Assembly (NCBI GenBank): GCA_947367055.1
Contig: CANBCI010000001.1
Span: 124,001-188,000, forward strand
Source of the DNA: an uncultured Alphaproteobacteria bacterium
GTDB lineage: Bacteria > Pseudomonadota > Alphaproteobacteria > Rs-D84
Length of the DNA stretch: 64,000 nt
Direction: 5' to 3'
Below, piece by piece: positions 45,354-54,543 of this stretch. The notes under the pieces were generated by a model. It saw only the letters and a list, made by a program, of their open reading frames with translations, did no database searches and was not told the origin of the DNA. Positions within the stretch are counted from its first letter, which is position 1. Each line of letters opens with the position of its first letter. The position numbers were made by a program, and so were the translations under genes.

Positions 45354-46436
45354 TTATTCTTCCGTAATCGGCATTTCATCCGCATCGTCTTCGGACGGGC
45401 CGGTTGTCATCTCTTCGGCAATGCCCGATGCACGCGCCATGATTTTTTCCAACAATTCTTTCTGCACATCTTCGTGGTCACGCAGCCACTGGCGCGCGTT
45501 CGCCTCGCCCTGGCCCATGCGTTCGCTGTTGTATGAATAGAAACTGCCCGCCTTTTCAATCAGGTCGTATTTCACGCCCATATCCAGGATTTCACTGACG
45601 CGGCTGATACCTTCGCCATACATGATCTTGAAATCAACCGTACGGAACGGCGGGGCGACTTTGTTTTTAACAACCTTGACGCGCGTTTCGTTGCCGACAA
45701 CATTTTCCTTGTCCTTGATTTGGCCTGTGCGGCGGATATCAAGGCGTACAGACGCATAGAACTTTAACGCATTACCGCCAGATGTCGTTTCCGGATTTCC
45801 GAACATAACGCCGATTTTCATACGAATTTGATTGATAAAGATAAGAAGCGTGTTGCTGCGTGAAACGGAACCGGCCAGTTTTTTCAAACTCTGACTCATT
45901 AATCGGGCGGTGGTGCCGACAAAGGAATCGCCGATGTTTCCCTCTAATTCCGCACGCGGAACCAGCGCCGCGACACTGTCGATTACAACAACATCAACCG
46001 CGCCGGATTTTACCAAAGTATCGGTGATTTCCAATGCCTGTTCGCCGGAATCAGGCTGTGATATAATCAGGTTTGATACATCAACACCCAACTTTTTGGC
46101 ATAACTTGGATCCAGCGCATTTTCCGCATCAATATACGCACATGTGCCGCCTTTCTTCTGGGCTTCGGCCACCGCATGCAGGGCAAGCGTTGTTTTACCC
46201 GAACTTTCCGGACCATAAATTTCAATGATGCGACCGCGCGGATAACCGCCGATGCCCAACGCAATGTCCAGCCCCAATGATCCGCTGGATATCGCCTCGA
46301 TGTTCTGCTGGGTGCCGTCACCCATTTTCATAATGGCTTCCTTGCCGAATTGCTTTTGAATTTGCGCCAACGCCGATTCCAATGCCGGATTTTTTGCGGC
46401 CGCGCCCGTTTCTTTCACTGCTTCTTTTTTTGCCAT
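45354..46436 (-). CDS. recA: RecA recombinase
   Basis: Strand-exchange ATPase of homologous recombination and SOS induction. The 360-residue protein has Walker [13 protein letters not shown], the MAW region, L1/L2 loops ([20 protein letters not shown] in outline), VVDSVAAL-type Walker [13 protein letters not shown] and QIRMKIG. The C-terminus is acidic ([12 protein letters not shown]), as usual. It ends 83 bases before the glycan genes. I see no convincing LexA box in the short upstream region. Confidence 0.98.
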   Translation of the reverse strand: MAKKEAVKETGAAAKNPALESALAQIQKQFGKEAIMKMGDGTQQNIEAISSGSLGLDIALGIGGYPRGRIIEIYGPESSGKTTLALHAVAEAQKKGGTCAYIDAENALDPSYAKKLGVDVSNLIISQPDSGEQALEITDTLVKSGAVDVVVIDSVAALVPRAELEGNIGDSFVGTTARLMSQSLKKLAGSVSRSNTLLIFINQIRMKIGVMFGNPETTSGGNALKFYASVRLDIRRTGQIKDKENVVGNETRVKVVKNKVAPPFRTVDFKIMYGEGISRVSEILDMGVKYDLIEKAGSFYSYNSERMGQGEANARQWLRDHEDVQKELLEKIMARASGIAEEMTTGPSEDDADEMPITEE

Positions 46437-46504
46437 AAATTTCCCCTTTTTTCTTTAGTTTTAATGATACAAGGAAATTTACCCGCGCGCAATGAAATAA
46501 TATT

Positions 46505-47695
46505 TCAAGAATTGCCCCGTCCCATCAGTACCAGGGCCGCCATAACGCCGATTGCCGCCGTCACAATCCAAACGGCGGATGTGGCCCCAAATATTGCGAT
46601 GCATGCCGCCCCCAGCATGGGCGCCACAACATTCGGCAGATTCACGCTGGTGCGGAACACACCATAGAAACGGTTCTGCTGGGCGCGGGTCACATTGTCA
46701 AAGAACATCAAATCATGCACCGATTCCATAAGCGCGCCCGACACCTGCCACAGGATGAATATGGACAGCAGCGTATACCCGCCCGCAAATGTCGCAACCG
46801 CGGAAAATGCCGCAAACGACAGGAAGCCCAGCATCAGCCACAATTTCTTGCCAAACCGCCGCACGGCGCGCCCCATAAATTCACTTAACAGCAAATATGG
46901 AACAATCCCCAGCGTCAAAACCAGCCCCAGCGTATCTTTGGAAAATCCGTTTTCAATGACAACAATCGGCACATAAAGGTAACGCATCGCCCGCAACGAA
47001 TAATATCCAAAATTAACCAAATACGCCCGCAGCATGCCCGGCGCACGAAAAAACGCACGCGTATTTCGCATAAGCGCGCGCATCGTTTTGCGCGGGTCGG
47101 CGGGGCGCGTTTTTTTATCTTCCTGTACGATGCCAAAGTACTTAAAGAACATCCACCCGGCCAGGTATATTACGGCCGATGCGAAAAACGCGGCCCTGTT
47201 TCCGAAAACATTTGCAATCTGAACCGCAATCATCGGCGCAAAAAATGCCCCGATATTCAACCACAGATGATAGCGCGCATTTAATTTCGCCATTCCGATG
47301 TTTTTAGAGAAATCCGCCATAAACAACGGAATCAGCACGCCAACCAATGTAATCGCGATACCTGTGGTGTAATCCAGAATTATAAATGTGGACGGCCTGA
47401 TTGAAAAACTCATCATCGCATAGCACAATGCCAGCGCCAACATCGAAAAATAAAACAGGCGCGCCTTGGAAAACATGCGCAGCAGTTCATTCGCAAACAA
47501 CCCCACAATCATGCAGAACGCGGAATAAAACGCAACATAGACACCGACAACCGCCGACGACAGGAAAATCTCCAGAATGACCAGCGAATAAACCGCGTTG
47601 TAAATACCGTCGGCGAACCCGGTGAACAGCCCCAGATTCGAGAACGAAAACCCGCTTACATTTTCCCTTACCGAAATATACTTGTCCTTTGACAT
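46505..47695 (-). CDS. Major facilitator superfamily transporter
   Basis: A 396-residue polytopic inner-membrane protein with about twelve hydrophobic helices and the two-half MFS symmetry. Cytoplasmic loop motifs are weak (ELLRMFSKARLFYF after helix 2-3; EFMGRAVRRFGKKLW after helix 8, a degenerate GxxxDRxGRR loop). Two cytoplasmic basic loops (QEDKKTRPADPRKTMRAL) separate the halves. The substrate cannot be read. It is transcribed toward recA with 68 bases between, in the same direction. Confidence 0.82.
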   Translation of the reverse strand: MSKDKYISVRENVSGFSFSNLGLFTGFADGIYNAVYSLVILEIFLSSAVVGVYVAFYSAFCMIVGLFANELLRMFSKARLFYFSMLALALCYAMMSFSIRPSTFIILDYTTGIAITLVGVLIPLFMADFSKNIGMAKLNARYHLWLNIGAFFAPMIAVQIANVFGNRAAFFASAVIYLAGWMFFKYFGIVQEDKKTRPADPRKTMRALMRNTRAFFRAPGMLRAYLVNFGYYSLRAMRYLYVPIVVIENGFSKDTLGLVLTLGIVPYLLLSEFMGRAVRRFGKKLWLMLGFLSFAAFSAVATFAGGYTLLSIFILWQVSGALMESVHDLMFFDNVTRAQQNRFYGVFRTSVNLPNVVAPMLGAACIAIFGATSAVWIVTAAIGVMAALVLMGRGNS

Positions 47696-47757
47696 ATGCG
47701 TACCCCAAATATCCTGTGGGCAAATATTACCATAATGCGGCGCGCAAAAACATCCGA

Positions 47758-48090
47758 TTATTTTCTGAAACTAATTTTTTCAACGACGCTGCGGCCGAAA
47801 TAGCGGTTTATTTTTTCCGCAATTTCATCCGCCATATATGACAACTGCAATGCGAACGCCGGATTTGCGGGCCGAATTGCAATGTTGTACCCCCCGTTGC
47901 GCGTTTTTTTTATGGCGGCCAGTTTTGCAATCCTTGCGATTTCCGCCCCCATGATTTCATCCCAGCGCGCGGACAAGTCCGCATCGGACGCGCGCGCGCC
48001 GAATATGCGCATAAGACCGCCCATCGCACCCGCGATCGTCATCGGGCGCGATGCGCGCGCCGTTATGTTTTTATTTTGCTGGTTTGACAT
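47758..48090 (-). CDS. DciA-like DUF721 protein
   Basis: A 110-residue protein matching the DUF721/DciA domain, the ancestral loader of the replicative helicase DnaB: an N-terminal region with IAGAMGGLMRIFGARASDADLSARWDEIMG, then the NGGYNIAIRPANPAFALQLSYMADEIAEKINRYFG core outlined by ALQLSYM and INRYFG. Its start overlaps the mltA end by 20 bases. If the assignment is right it acts in the cytoplasm at replication initiation; no helicase gene lies near. Confidence 0.78.
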   Translation of the reverse strand: MSNQQNKNITARASRPMTIAGAMGGLMRIFGARASDADLSARWDEIMGAEIARIAKLAAIKKTRNGGYNIAIRPANPAFALQLSYMADEIAEKINRYFGRSVVEKISFRK

Positions 48091-49165
48091 ACTCGTATTC
48101 TTTCGGCATCAGGATAAACATTTCGCCGCGCGCATTCTGGCCGTGCGCGAATTCAAACGCCTCGTCACCCACGCCAAAGTAAATGTCGCCGCGTATCCAG
48201 CCCTTTATGGCGCCGCCGGTATCCTGGGCAATCATAAGACGGCGGAATTTGCGCCCGTCGGACAGATTTGTGCTGATATAGACCGGCATCCCCAACGTGT
48301 AAATGCTATCGTCAACCGCCAGGGTGCGTATCTTGGACAATTTTACACCCATCTTGCCGACAACGTCAAAGTTTGTGGCCTCGCGGTAATAGACATAGCG
48401 CGGATTGTTGTCTATCAGTTCATTGGCCAAATCGCGGTGCTGCTTCAAATACGCGCGCACCGATTTCATGTTGTACCCGCCGTCCGGTTTAATGCCGCGC
48501 TTTAACAATTGCGACCCCACACCGTTGAACGGCAGATCATTTGTTGACGCAACATTCAGTTTTACTTTCTGGCCGTCTTCCAGTATCAACGTAGCGGAAC
48601 CCATATCCTGCAAATCAATCGGATCTATCCAGTATATGACGCGCCCGATACGGTTTTTAACCAATGTTTTGCTGTCAACGCCCTTGTAATTGCGGCCGTC
48701 GGTCGGCGTATCCATAATCGGGGCGCTGCATTTCGCCGTCTGGGTTCGGCACGCCTGAACAACGGGCGAATAGTACCCGGTAAATTTTCCCTTGTCCGAA
48801 TATGAATCATCGTAAATCTGATACGGCTGGAAATTGGATTCAAACCATGCCCGCACCGTCGCCACATCTGCGGACGCGCTGGGCAACGAATTGCACTTTT
48901 CCTCTACCAATGCGCGGTCGGGGATTACGCGGCCGGTATATTGAATCTTTGCCCGGCACGAATTGCGAAACGCCTGCAGGGCATACCTGACATCATCATC
49001 GCGCCAGCCCGGCAAATCGGAATACGACACGCGCCGCAGATTGCCCGGCACAACGGAATCATCGCCCGAATGACGCGACGGCGACAAATCACACCCGGCA
49101 ATCGCCACCAGGCACAACGCCGCCAAAACCCCACGCAAAAACCGATTGTTTTCCCAAATCTTCAT
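48071..49165 (-). CDS. mltA: Membrane-bound lytic murein transglycosylase A (MltA)
   Basis: Lipoprotein that cleaves peptidoglycan glycan strands. The 364-residue protein has a signal peptide with lipobox IAGC (Cys about residue 24), the MltA domain with FTGYYSPVVQA, GSQLLKRGIKPDGGYN, NPRYVYYREA and the 3D domain at the end (LMIAQDTGGAIKGWIRGDIYFG in outline), whose Asp residues are catalytic (AQDTGGAIKG, RGDIYFG). Normal length. It is divergent from secB and overlaps the DciA-like gene by 20 bases. Confidence 0.94.
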   Translation of the reverse strand: MKIWENNRFLRGVLAALCLVAIAGCDLSPSRHSGDDSVVPGNLRRVSYSDLPGWRDDDVRYALQAFRNSCRAKIQYTGRVIPDRALVEEKCNSLPSASADVATVRAWFESNFQPYQIYDDSYSDKGKFTGYYSPVVQACRTQTAKCSAPIMDTPTDGRNYKGVDSKTLVKNRIGRVIYWIDPIDLQDMGSATLILEDGQKVKLNVASTNDLPFNGVGSQLLKRGIKPDGGYNMKSVRAYLKQHRDLANELIDNNPRYVYYREATNFDVVGKMGVKLSKIRTLAVDDSIYTLGMPVYISTNLSDGRKFRRLMIAQDTGGAIKGWIRGDIYFGVGDEAFEFAHGQNARGEMFILMPKEYEYVKPAK

Positions 49166-49275
49166 TTTTTATCGTCCCCCCACTTGTAAAACAACTTCTT
49201 TCATGCTATATTAACATAAAATATGGGGTTAAGTCCAGACCGGGTTTGCCCCGGAAAACAAGGAGCAAACAAAAA

Positions 49276-49716
49276 ATGGCAAATTTTAACATTATTTCCC
49301 AGTTCTTAAAGGACATTTCATTTGAAAGCCCGAACGTTCCGGAATTGTTCTTTAAGCAGGACAACAGCCCGGCCAAAATGGAAATCAACATTGACATGCA
49401 GGTAAAGGGCGCGGAAAACAACCTGTTCATGGTTGATTTGATTATCAAGGCACATTCAAAACTAGAGGCGGACGAAAAATCAATATTCATGATTGACTGC
49501 ACATATTCCAGCCTGGTTCAAATGGACGAAAACGTCAAGGACGAAGAAACGAAAAAACGTGCACTGTTGATTGATGTGCCGACACTGCTGTTCCCGGCGG
49601 TGCGCGCGCTGATTGTGCGTTTGACCGCGGAATCTGGATTCCCGCCGTTCGCGATGCAGCCGGTTGATTTCGAGGCACTATACAACCAGAAACAAAATGC
49701 TGCGGCCGGTAAATAA
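49276..49716 (+). CDS. secB: Protein-export chaperone SecB
   Basis: Tetrameric cytosolic chaperone that holds precursors for SecA. The 146-residue product starts ANFNIISQFLKDISFESPNVPELF and has ERLTAESGFPP-like RLTAESGFPPFAMQPVDFEALY near the end, both family signatures. The start at 49276 has AAGGAG eleven bases upstream; the earlier in-frame ATG at 49246 lacks one. A likely promoter is TTGTAA-N17-TATATT about 65 bases upstream. It complements the secDF-yajC run at 10.7-13.5 kb. Confidence 0.95.
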   Translation: MANFNIISQFLKDISFESPNVPELFFKQDNSPAKMEINIDMQVKGAENNLFMVDLIIKAHSKLEADEKSIFMIDCTYSSLVQMDENVKDEETKKRALLIDVPTLLFPAVRALIVRLTAESGFPPFAMQPVDFEALYNQKQNAAAGK

Positions 49717-49737
49717 TCGGTTTGTGATAAAAATTCA

Positions 49738-49763
49738 CCCCGGAAATTCCGGGGTTTTGTTTT
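49738..49763 (+). terminator. Terminator after secB
   Basis: CCCCGGAA pairs with TTCCGGGG with a one-base loop, so the effective loop is larger, and TTTTGTTTT follows. Confidence 0.82.
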
Positions 49764-49782
49764 ACAGGCCTCGCACCCGCGA

Positions 49783-50802
49783 TTACTTTTCATTTGCCAT
49801 TTTATTAAGATACCCCGTAATTGAACGCCCGATAAAATACGAACTTTTTTCAGTCGGGTTAATATGATATTGCGCAATATTTTCGGCAGCCTGTGCATAA
49901 ATTAACCGACTGTCCCATATTTTTTGAGCTCCCAATGCGCCATAATTCGCCACCGTATAATCTATGAAATGAGCAAATTCATGAAAAAAATTACCACAAA
50001 TCATATTAAATAATTCTGAATCAGTCTTGTCGGGATTACTCTTTATCATATTTGCACGATTTATAACGATAAAACGATAAACCTTTTCGGTTTTATCCCT
50101 ATAACGTAAATACGCGCCATCTGTATTTTTATCATAAGTCACGACAACAGGTGTGTTTTCCTTTACGGAATCGGGCAAATTATTCCATGAATTGATTACA
50201 AAAACTTTCAAATCAATTTCCGCCAACCCTATGTTCGCCTTTAGCGTATCCGCCAATTTTTGAAAAAATTTTTGCAATACAATCCTGTCGCCATGAACGA
50301 CATTGGCTCGTGCCTCTTTGTAACTATCCTGGTTTTCGGCAATAAACTTTTTAAATTCATGAATATAGTACAGCGCCACCTCCGGCAAATTATAAACCTT
50401 GTCCGCAATATGCTGACGCAGATCTTCTGCGGATGCACCGTTCTTTTTCATTTTTGCTATATCCGCATCAAATGTTGAAAACACGCCACCAACATCAAAC
50501 AAATCAGGGCTGCGGACAAATTGGTAAATGGACATGTCGCGCGGGCGCGACGCATCCATTTCAATCGCGCGCCGCATGCGGTCAATTGTTCCAACAATTC
50601 CAAACTCGGCAATCAAAGACTTGATTGCCGGGGCAAATTTTTCATGCAACTCGGCTTTGCGTGATATGTCCGCATCAATATATTCCGTCAATCGCGACAA
50701 CCAAATTTCCGCATCGCGCGCAGTCCAGCTGACCTCCTTCGCGTCGTTTTCCGCCGCAATCAATTTTTTGGACGCATTGGTAAAATTCGTTTCTTTTTTC
50801 AT
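49783..50802 (-). CDS. Putative zinc metallopeptidase (HEFAH motif), unknown family
   Basis: A 339-residue cytosolic-looking protein (start at Met 50802; a Met four codons earlier is possible). Near residue 275 it has FFHEFAHFIDY, an HExxH motif with a hydrophobic context typical of zincin peptidases, but no clear third ligand that I can name; the following TVANYGALG and a later QAAENIAQY could supply it. The first 200 residues are helical and charged without a recognised domain. No signal peptide. It lies at the left edge of the AT-rich accessory stretch and converges with secB. Confidence 0.6.
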   Translation of the reverse strand: MKKETNFTNASKKLIAAENDAKEVSWTARDAEIWLSRLTEYIDADISRKAELHEKFAPAIKSLIAEFGIVGTIDRMRRAIEMDASRPRDMSIYQFVRSPDLFDVGGVFSTFDADIAKMKKNGASAEDLRQHIADKVYNLPEVALYYIHEFKKFIAENQDSYKEARANVVHGDRIVLQKFFQKLADTLKANIGLAEIDLKVFVINSWNNLPDSVKENTPVVVTYDKNTDGAYLRYRDKTEKVYRFIVINRANMIKSNPDKTDSELFNMICGNFFHEFAHFIDYTVANYGALGAQKIWDSRLIYAQAAENIAQYHINPTEKSSYFIGRSITGYLNKMANEK

Positions 50803-50894
50803 TGCATGTTCCATATCTTGAACGCATTATACCACAAATGTGTACACAAAAAACATAATGAATATTCCCGCGGCTATATGCCGATTTATAAAAA

Positions 50895-51221
50895 CTAAAC
50901 GCGGCCGGATTTATAATCCGTGCCCCATTTTTCCATAGCGCCCAATATCGGCCGCAGTGATTTTCCCAAATCTGACAATGCGTATTCCACGCGTGGCGGC
51001 ACCTCTGGAAAAACGGTTCGCGTAATCAGGCCGGCCGCCTCCATTGTGCGCAGACTGTCCGTTAACATTCGCTGGCTGCAACCATCCAAATTTTTCAGCA
51101 GTTCGTTAAACCGCCACGGCCGCATCATCAGATTGCGTATAATCAGCAACTTCCATTTCCCGCCAATCAATTCAACTATCGCGGCAACGGGACACGCCGG
51201 TAATTCTTTTTTCTCGCGCAT
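50895..51221 (-). CDS. HxlR-family winged-helix regulator
   Basis: A 108-residue DNA-binding protein: CPVAAIVELIGGKWKLLIIRNLM, RFNELLKNLDGCSQRMLTDSLRTME and VPPRVEYALSDLGKSL, the family pattern with the conserved N-terminal Cys used by redox-sensing members and a winged helix. It is divergent from the cupin gene, 188 bases apart, so it probably controls that gene and itself. A weak palindrome TTTTGCGCAAAA lies in the shared intergenic region. Confidence 0.9.
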   Translation of the reverse strand: MREKKELPACPVAAIVELIGGKWKLLIIRNLMMRPWRFNELLKNLDGCSQRMLTDSLRTMEAAGLITRTVFPEVPPRVEYALSDLGKSLRPILGAMEKWGTDYKSGRV

Positions 51222-51355
51222 GCATTGTTTCCTTTATACATTCAATATGAATATTACATACAAAATTAAAAAATTCAAAATTTTTTTTATTGCCCATGGG
51301 CACAAAATCTCACAAAAGTTACAAAATTATACCTTGGTGATAAAAATGTGCGTAC

Positions 51356-51383
51356 TTGTTTTGCGCAAAATTATTTATATATT
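51356..51383 (+). promoter_or_regulatory. Probable promoter of the cupin gene
   Basis: TTGTTT (51356-51361), a 16-base spacer and TATATT (51378-51383). The palindrome TTTTGCGCAAAA covers the spacer's left end and would be a reasonable operator for the divergent HxlR regulator; this is inference. Confidence 0.4.
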
Positions 51384-51409
51384 TTGCATGTAATCAAAAG
51401 GAGTGAAAC

Positions 51410-51787
51410 ATGAAAAACTATTCAAAAACAGAATTGGGGACAATGGACACGATTGCAAAATCCGAAAACGGCAAAGTATTTTTGCATGACGCATTAAATC
51501 TTACCAGTTGTGAAATATCGATAAACAGTGTTCCCGCCGGATTCAAGGTTCCGTTTAATCATAAACACATTCAGAACGAAGAAATATACATAGTGTTGTC
51601 CGGAACGGGCCGCATGACAATTGACGGCGTTGATGAGGCGATGCGCCCCGGTACGGCATTGCGCATTGCGCCGCAGGCCGCACGAACAATTGAAAACACC
51701 GGTGCGGACAATATGCAGTTCATCTGCATCCAGGCCCGCGACGGCGGCCTAAACCAATTTGGCCTGGCTGATGCAGAAATTTGCTAA
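51410..51787 (+). CDS. Cupin-domain protein
   Basis: A 125-residue single-domain cupin: VPAGFKVPFNHKHIQNEEIYIVLSG (motif 1 with His-x-His and Glu, the metal site) and PGTALRIAPQAARTIENTG (motif 2, in which the usual His is replaced by Ala-Arg). Small stand-alone cupins sense or convert small molecules. Ribosome site AAAAGGAG. It is divergent from an HxlR-type regulator, a pairing common for genes induced by reactive electrophiles or quinones, which suggests but does not prove such a role. Confidence 0.85.
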   Translation: MKNYSKTELGTMDTIAKSENGKVFLHDALNLTSCEISINSVPAGFKVPFNHKHIQNEEIYIVLSGTGRMTIDGVDEAMRPGTALRIAPQAARTIENTGADNMQFICIQARDGGLNQFGLADAEIC

Positions 51788-51793
51788 CCAGGC

Positions 51794-51997
51794 CTAGCCG
51801 CCACAAACCTTGCACGGCCGTCCGCCACGGCGGATGGCCTCGCGGCTGTCTATGTGCACACAATTTTTCGTGCACTTTTTGGCCCATTCACAATTATGCT
51901 TGTGATAAATATGCGAATTTTTGTTATATGACACCGGGTACGCATTTGCCCCACCAACAAGGCCCACAACAAACAACGCAATAATAATTTTTCTCAT
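51794..51997 (-). CDS. Small secreted protein with a Cys/His metal-binding-type domain
   Basis: A 67-residue product with a signal peptide (MRKIIIALFVVGLVGGANA). The mature 48 residues read as the small domain YHKHNCEWAKKC...REAIRRGGRPCKVCGG: a YHxxxC start and a GxxPCxxC end are known from phage and exported proteins and resemble the Ada-type Cys cluster. The four Cys could bind zinc or form disulphides. It ends seven bases from the convergent cupin stop. AT-rich upstream DNA (51998-52248) holds a TTGACA but no further gene. Confidence 0.75.
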   Translation of the reverse strand: MRKIIIALFVVGLVGGANAYPVSYNKNSHIYHKHNCEWAKKCTKNCVHIDSREAIRRGGRPCKVCGG

Positions 51998-52248
51998 TTG
52001 CTCACTCTAATTACACAGCCTTACATTTGCACACAAAACATATTTTGTCAATATAATTCGATTGATAAATGTACAAGCCACCGGAACATCTAGGCACAGA
52101 ATTAAGGTGGTATTATTTTGTACACCTATTTATTATTCATATAAAATTCAATCCATGGTTGATTTTATAAAATATAACAATTTCTTTGTTGGAACGCCAC
52201 CGACAAAGCATAAAACCACACCAAGCATAAATTACTTGTATTTCCTTT

Positions 52249-52800
52249 TTAAAAATCATCGTTATCCGCTGCATCAAGAATACGATCCATGATTGATTTT
52301 GGTGCCTGTTGATTGCTTTTTTTATTGTTATTGTCATGTTTTTTTCTGCCGCCAATAATTGTCCTTTCTCTATATTTATTATTCTCTAAGACTGATGGCA
52401 AACATAGCAAACAAGTATTTATAATAGATAGAGAAAATCCAAAAACTATTAAACCTTCTCCGCCATAAGATAAAATTAAAGCAATTAAATTTATGAAATA
52501 AAACCACCAGCCAGAAATTCCGATATCGTGCATCCTGCGTATTGTTAACGTAACACGAGGAATTATTGTGGCAATTATAAACATGGCATAAATTATCATA
52601 CCAAAGTAAAACCATTTGATTGACATTGTAAAACCTAGTATAAAAAACATACCAGCACTAACCGCAATTAACACAAAAAACAACTGAATCCACCAATATT
52701 CTGCTCTTGTTGCGGTTCCTTTATAATCAGCATATTTTTCAAAAAAATTTCTTATCGCATCTATAAAACCCACAAAATTATTCGAATTTTGATTTTTCAT
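52249..52800 (-). CDS. DUF805-family membrane protein
   Basis: A 183-residue membrane protein with the DUF805 pattern: FFEKYADYKGTATRAEYWWIQLFF at the start (the GxxxRxEYW core), three or four membrane helices and IRRMHDIGISGWWFYFI, where RRxHDxGxSGWW is invariant in the family. The C-terminal 40 residues are hydrophilic and basic. The start at 52800 follows GGAGTTAGAT, the same ribosome site as the 59-residue gene at 53267, suggesting duplication of the translation start. It is the third gene behind leader type 2 copy A. Role unknown. Confidence 0.85.
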   Translation of the reverse strand: MKNQNSNNFVGFIDAIRNFFEKYADYKGTATRAEYWWIQLFFVLIAVSAGMFFILGFTMSIKWFYFGMIIYAMFIIATIIPRVTLTIRRMHDIGISGWWFYFINLIALILSYGGEGLIVFGFSLSIINTCLLCLPSVLENNKYRERTIIGGRKKHDNNNKKSNQQAPKSIMDRILDAADNDDF

Positions 52801-52874
52801 ATCTAACTCCATAAAAAATAATATAAACAAGTTGGTGCCAATAAACTAATTACCACCAACTTAAACAATATAAA

Positions 52875-53075
52875 TTAAAATAAATTATTTCTCTGCACTG
52901 TTCCCCATGAATTTGTATGGTGTCCCGCCGGCGCACGACGCATTCCCATATTATTTACCCGACCTGTTGATTGATATCTGCCAGTAAAAGAGTTTTTTGT
53001 TCTATAATATCCTGCTTCGGCATTTGTTGCCCCTGCAAAAATACACAATACAACCATCAACATTAATTTTTTCAT
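52875..53075 (-). CDS. Small secreted protein, 66 residues
   Basis: Signal peptide MKKLMLMVVLCIFAGATNAEA, then 45 polar, basic residues (GYYRTKNSFTGRYQSTGRV, HHTNSW) without Cys. I recognise no family. It begins 13 bases after the 59-residue gene with a GGGGCAAAG ribosome site and precedes the DUF805 gene, so the three form an operon behind leader type 2 copy A. Confidence 0.65.
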   Translation of the reverse strand: MKKLMLMVVLCIFAGATNAEAGYYRTKNSFTGRYQSTGRVNNMGMRRAPAGHHTNSWGTVQRNNLF

Positions 53076-53087
53076 TCTTTGCCCCTT

Positions 53088-53267
53088 TTATTCAAAATCC
53101 ATAAAGCCCATTACTGCACCCGGTATTGTTGTTATCGCACCAATAACACGAGTAGTCCTACAACCGCTTGTATTGCAATCCCAAATGCGTACTATATTAT
53201 TTACATATCCGAAAAATCCGACTATGCATAACAAAAGGTACACAATCCCCCAAAAATTATCTTTCAT
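53088..53267 (-). CDS. Small membrane protein, 59 residues
   Basis: ATG 53267 follows AAAGGAGTTAGAT. The product has two hydrophobic helices (WGIVYLLLCIVGFFGYV and VIGAITTIPGAVMGFM) joined by a polar loop with two Cys (WDCNTSGCRTTR). It is the first gene after leader type 2 copy A and its terminator, so it is the direct target of that control. The short length explains why it is easily missed. Function unknown. Confidence 0.7.
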   Translation of the reverse strand: MKDNFWGIVYLLLCIVGFFGYVNNIVRIWDCNTSGCRTTRVIGAITTIPGAVMGFMDFE

Positions 53268-53286
53268 ATCTAACTCCTTTTTTTAT

Positions 53287-53538
53287 ATAAAAACAGACCG
53301 CCAACAAGAATTGACGGTCGGGGAGTTCAAAAATCATATATCCAATGACTCCGCCAGCCTTCGGAAAACCCTGTTTTATAAACTGACGGCTCCCCGACAT
53401 AACTGGCGGGGCATACAATAAAAGACGCTTTCGCGCCCCTTATTCGAGCGGATTCAGCATGAACACTATTTCATACTGGGATATATGGGCTTTTGAAAAC
53501 CCCGAACCAACATCCCTGTTGATTCATTTATAATTATA
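53287..53538 (-). promoter_or_regulatory. Structured leader RNA with terminator, type 2, copy A
   Basis: Minus-strand order: TATAAT (53538-53533); hairpin P0 (53525-53504, GAATCAAC with GTTGGTTC); GGGGTTTTCAAAAGCCCATA; P1 5' strand CATATATCC (53487-53479); internal hairpins; GTCGGGGAG (53398-53390); a conserved CCGAAGGC...GGAGTCATT block; P1 3' strand GGATATATG (53343-53335), extended by TTTTTGAA against TTTTCAAAA; CTCCCCGAC (53325-53317), complementary to GTCGGGGAG; terminator stem GACCGTCAA/TTGGCGGTC (53319-53296) and a T-run. The 59-residue gene starts 20 bases later. Confidence 0.75.
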
Positions 53539-53580
53539 TATTGCTTTTTTTATAAAATAAAGAAAAAACGAATATGACAA

Positions 53581-53778
53581 TTATGTGAATTTACTTTTTC
53601 TCGAATACAACCACATGCGAATGCCCGGTGTATTTTTCTGGGCCTCGTAAAAGCCGGCAACATCCGGTTTTTCTAATTGATGATGCGGAGGCAAGTTCAA
53701 AACCCTGTCGCCGTACAATTCCGCCCAAGATACTTTCAAGTTGCGAAACAGATTAGATTTCCAAAGAAAAACGACCGT
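53581..53778 (-). pseudogene. Gene remnant: C-terminal coding fragment without a start
   Basis: Between two stops lies a 65-codon frame whose middle and end look coding and GC-richer than the surroundings (WAELYGDRVLNLPPHHQLE, DVAGFYEAQKNTPGIRMWLY). No start codon with a ribosome site exists, and its left boundary is a repeat shared with 54875-54893, so it is probably the tail of a gene cut by rearrangement. I do not recognise the parent family. Confidence 0.5.
53759..53777. repeat. 19-base repeat, copy 1
   Basis: TTCCAAAGAAAAACGACCG, identical to 54875-54893. In the second copy it is the T-tract half of a terminator hairpin; here only that half is present, joined to the coding remnant. Both copies are followed at a short distance by AAGC(T/A)ATTTTCT, so a longer, diverged duplication is likely. 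Confidence 0.7.
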
Positions 53779-53802
53779 TTATTTCTGTTCACAACAAGCA
53801 AG

Positions 53803-54528
53803 CTATTTTCTGACTCCTGCTTTTAATGTTTTCCTCATTATTTTTGTTATTTTTTTGTTAAGCATGTAATTAAAAAGAGCCGCGTCAAATTCTTCCATGT
53901 TCTTTAATTCGCCCACCCAATTGTCATTTATATTAATTTTTGCAAACAATTTATCCTTTGATAAATTTATACAATAAACATTCTGTATAGGGAACTTCAT
54001 CACTTTCTTTGATTGGTTAATGATAATCACACTAAAATCATTTGCTTTCCTGTACTTACAGATTTCTTTAATAAAAGCATTCACTTGATTAACACCTATT
54101 ACTTCCCAGGTGGCAATGACAAAATATAAATAATCATCCGTCTGCTCTAATACTGAATATAAGTTTTTTATCCTATTATCATATCGTTTCTTGAATTCAT
54201 GCATTGGCATATTATCATGATTAAATATCAATTTATACGTGTTATTTATCCAATATTTTTTTGCATGGTCATATTCCAAATCATCATAAAAATTGATAAA
54301 TTTGCTGGATAAAAGGTTTGTATTACATTCAAAATTAGAGAAGCATAAATCAAAAGGGAATGTTTTTTCAGACTCTTTTTTTGAAGGTTTGACGTTGTTA
54401 ATAGTGGTAATAACGCGTGGCAGACAATAACATCCAAACGGAATTATTTTATATTTTTTCCGGCCTTTTCTAAATCGCAAAGAATTTTGAAATCTAATAA
54501 TCTTTAGCAATAACCTATAAAAAAACAT
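53803..54528 (-). CDS. DUF1796-like protein (putative papain-like peptidase family)
   Basis: A 241-residue cytosolic protein in AT-rich DNA. It matches the DUF1796 pattern: IIPFGCYCLPRVI with the family Cys, TFPFDLCFSNFE (usually PFDW), FNHDN then FKKRYDNRIKNLYSVL, and a strand YLYFVIATWE. The family is annotated as putative cysteine peptidases but is often found in surface-glycan gene sets; activity is unproven. It sits alone behind leader type 2 copy B with an AAAGGTT ribosome site. No second gene follows in the unit. Confidence 0.68.
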   Translation of the reverse strand: MFFYRLLLKIIRFQNSLRFRKGRKKYKIIPFGCYCLPRVITTINNVKPSKKESEKTFPFDLCFSNFECNTNLLSSKFINFYDDLEYDHAKKYWINNTYKLIFNHDNMPMHEFKKRYDNRIKNLYSVLEQTDDYLYFVIATWEVIGVNQVNAFIKEICKYRKANDFSVIIINQSKKVMKFPIQNVYCINLSKDKLFAKININDNWVGELKNMEEFDAALFNYMLNKKITKIMRKTLKAGVRK

Positions 54529-54543
54529 AAAATAACCTTTGTA

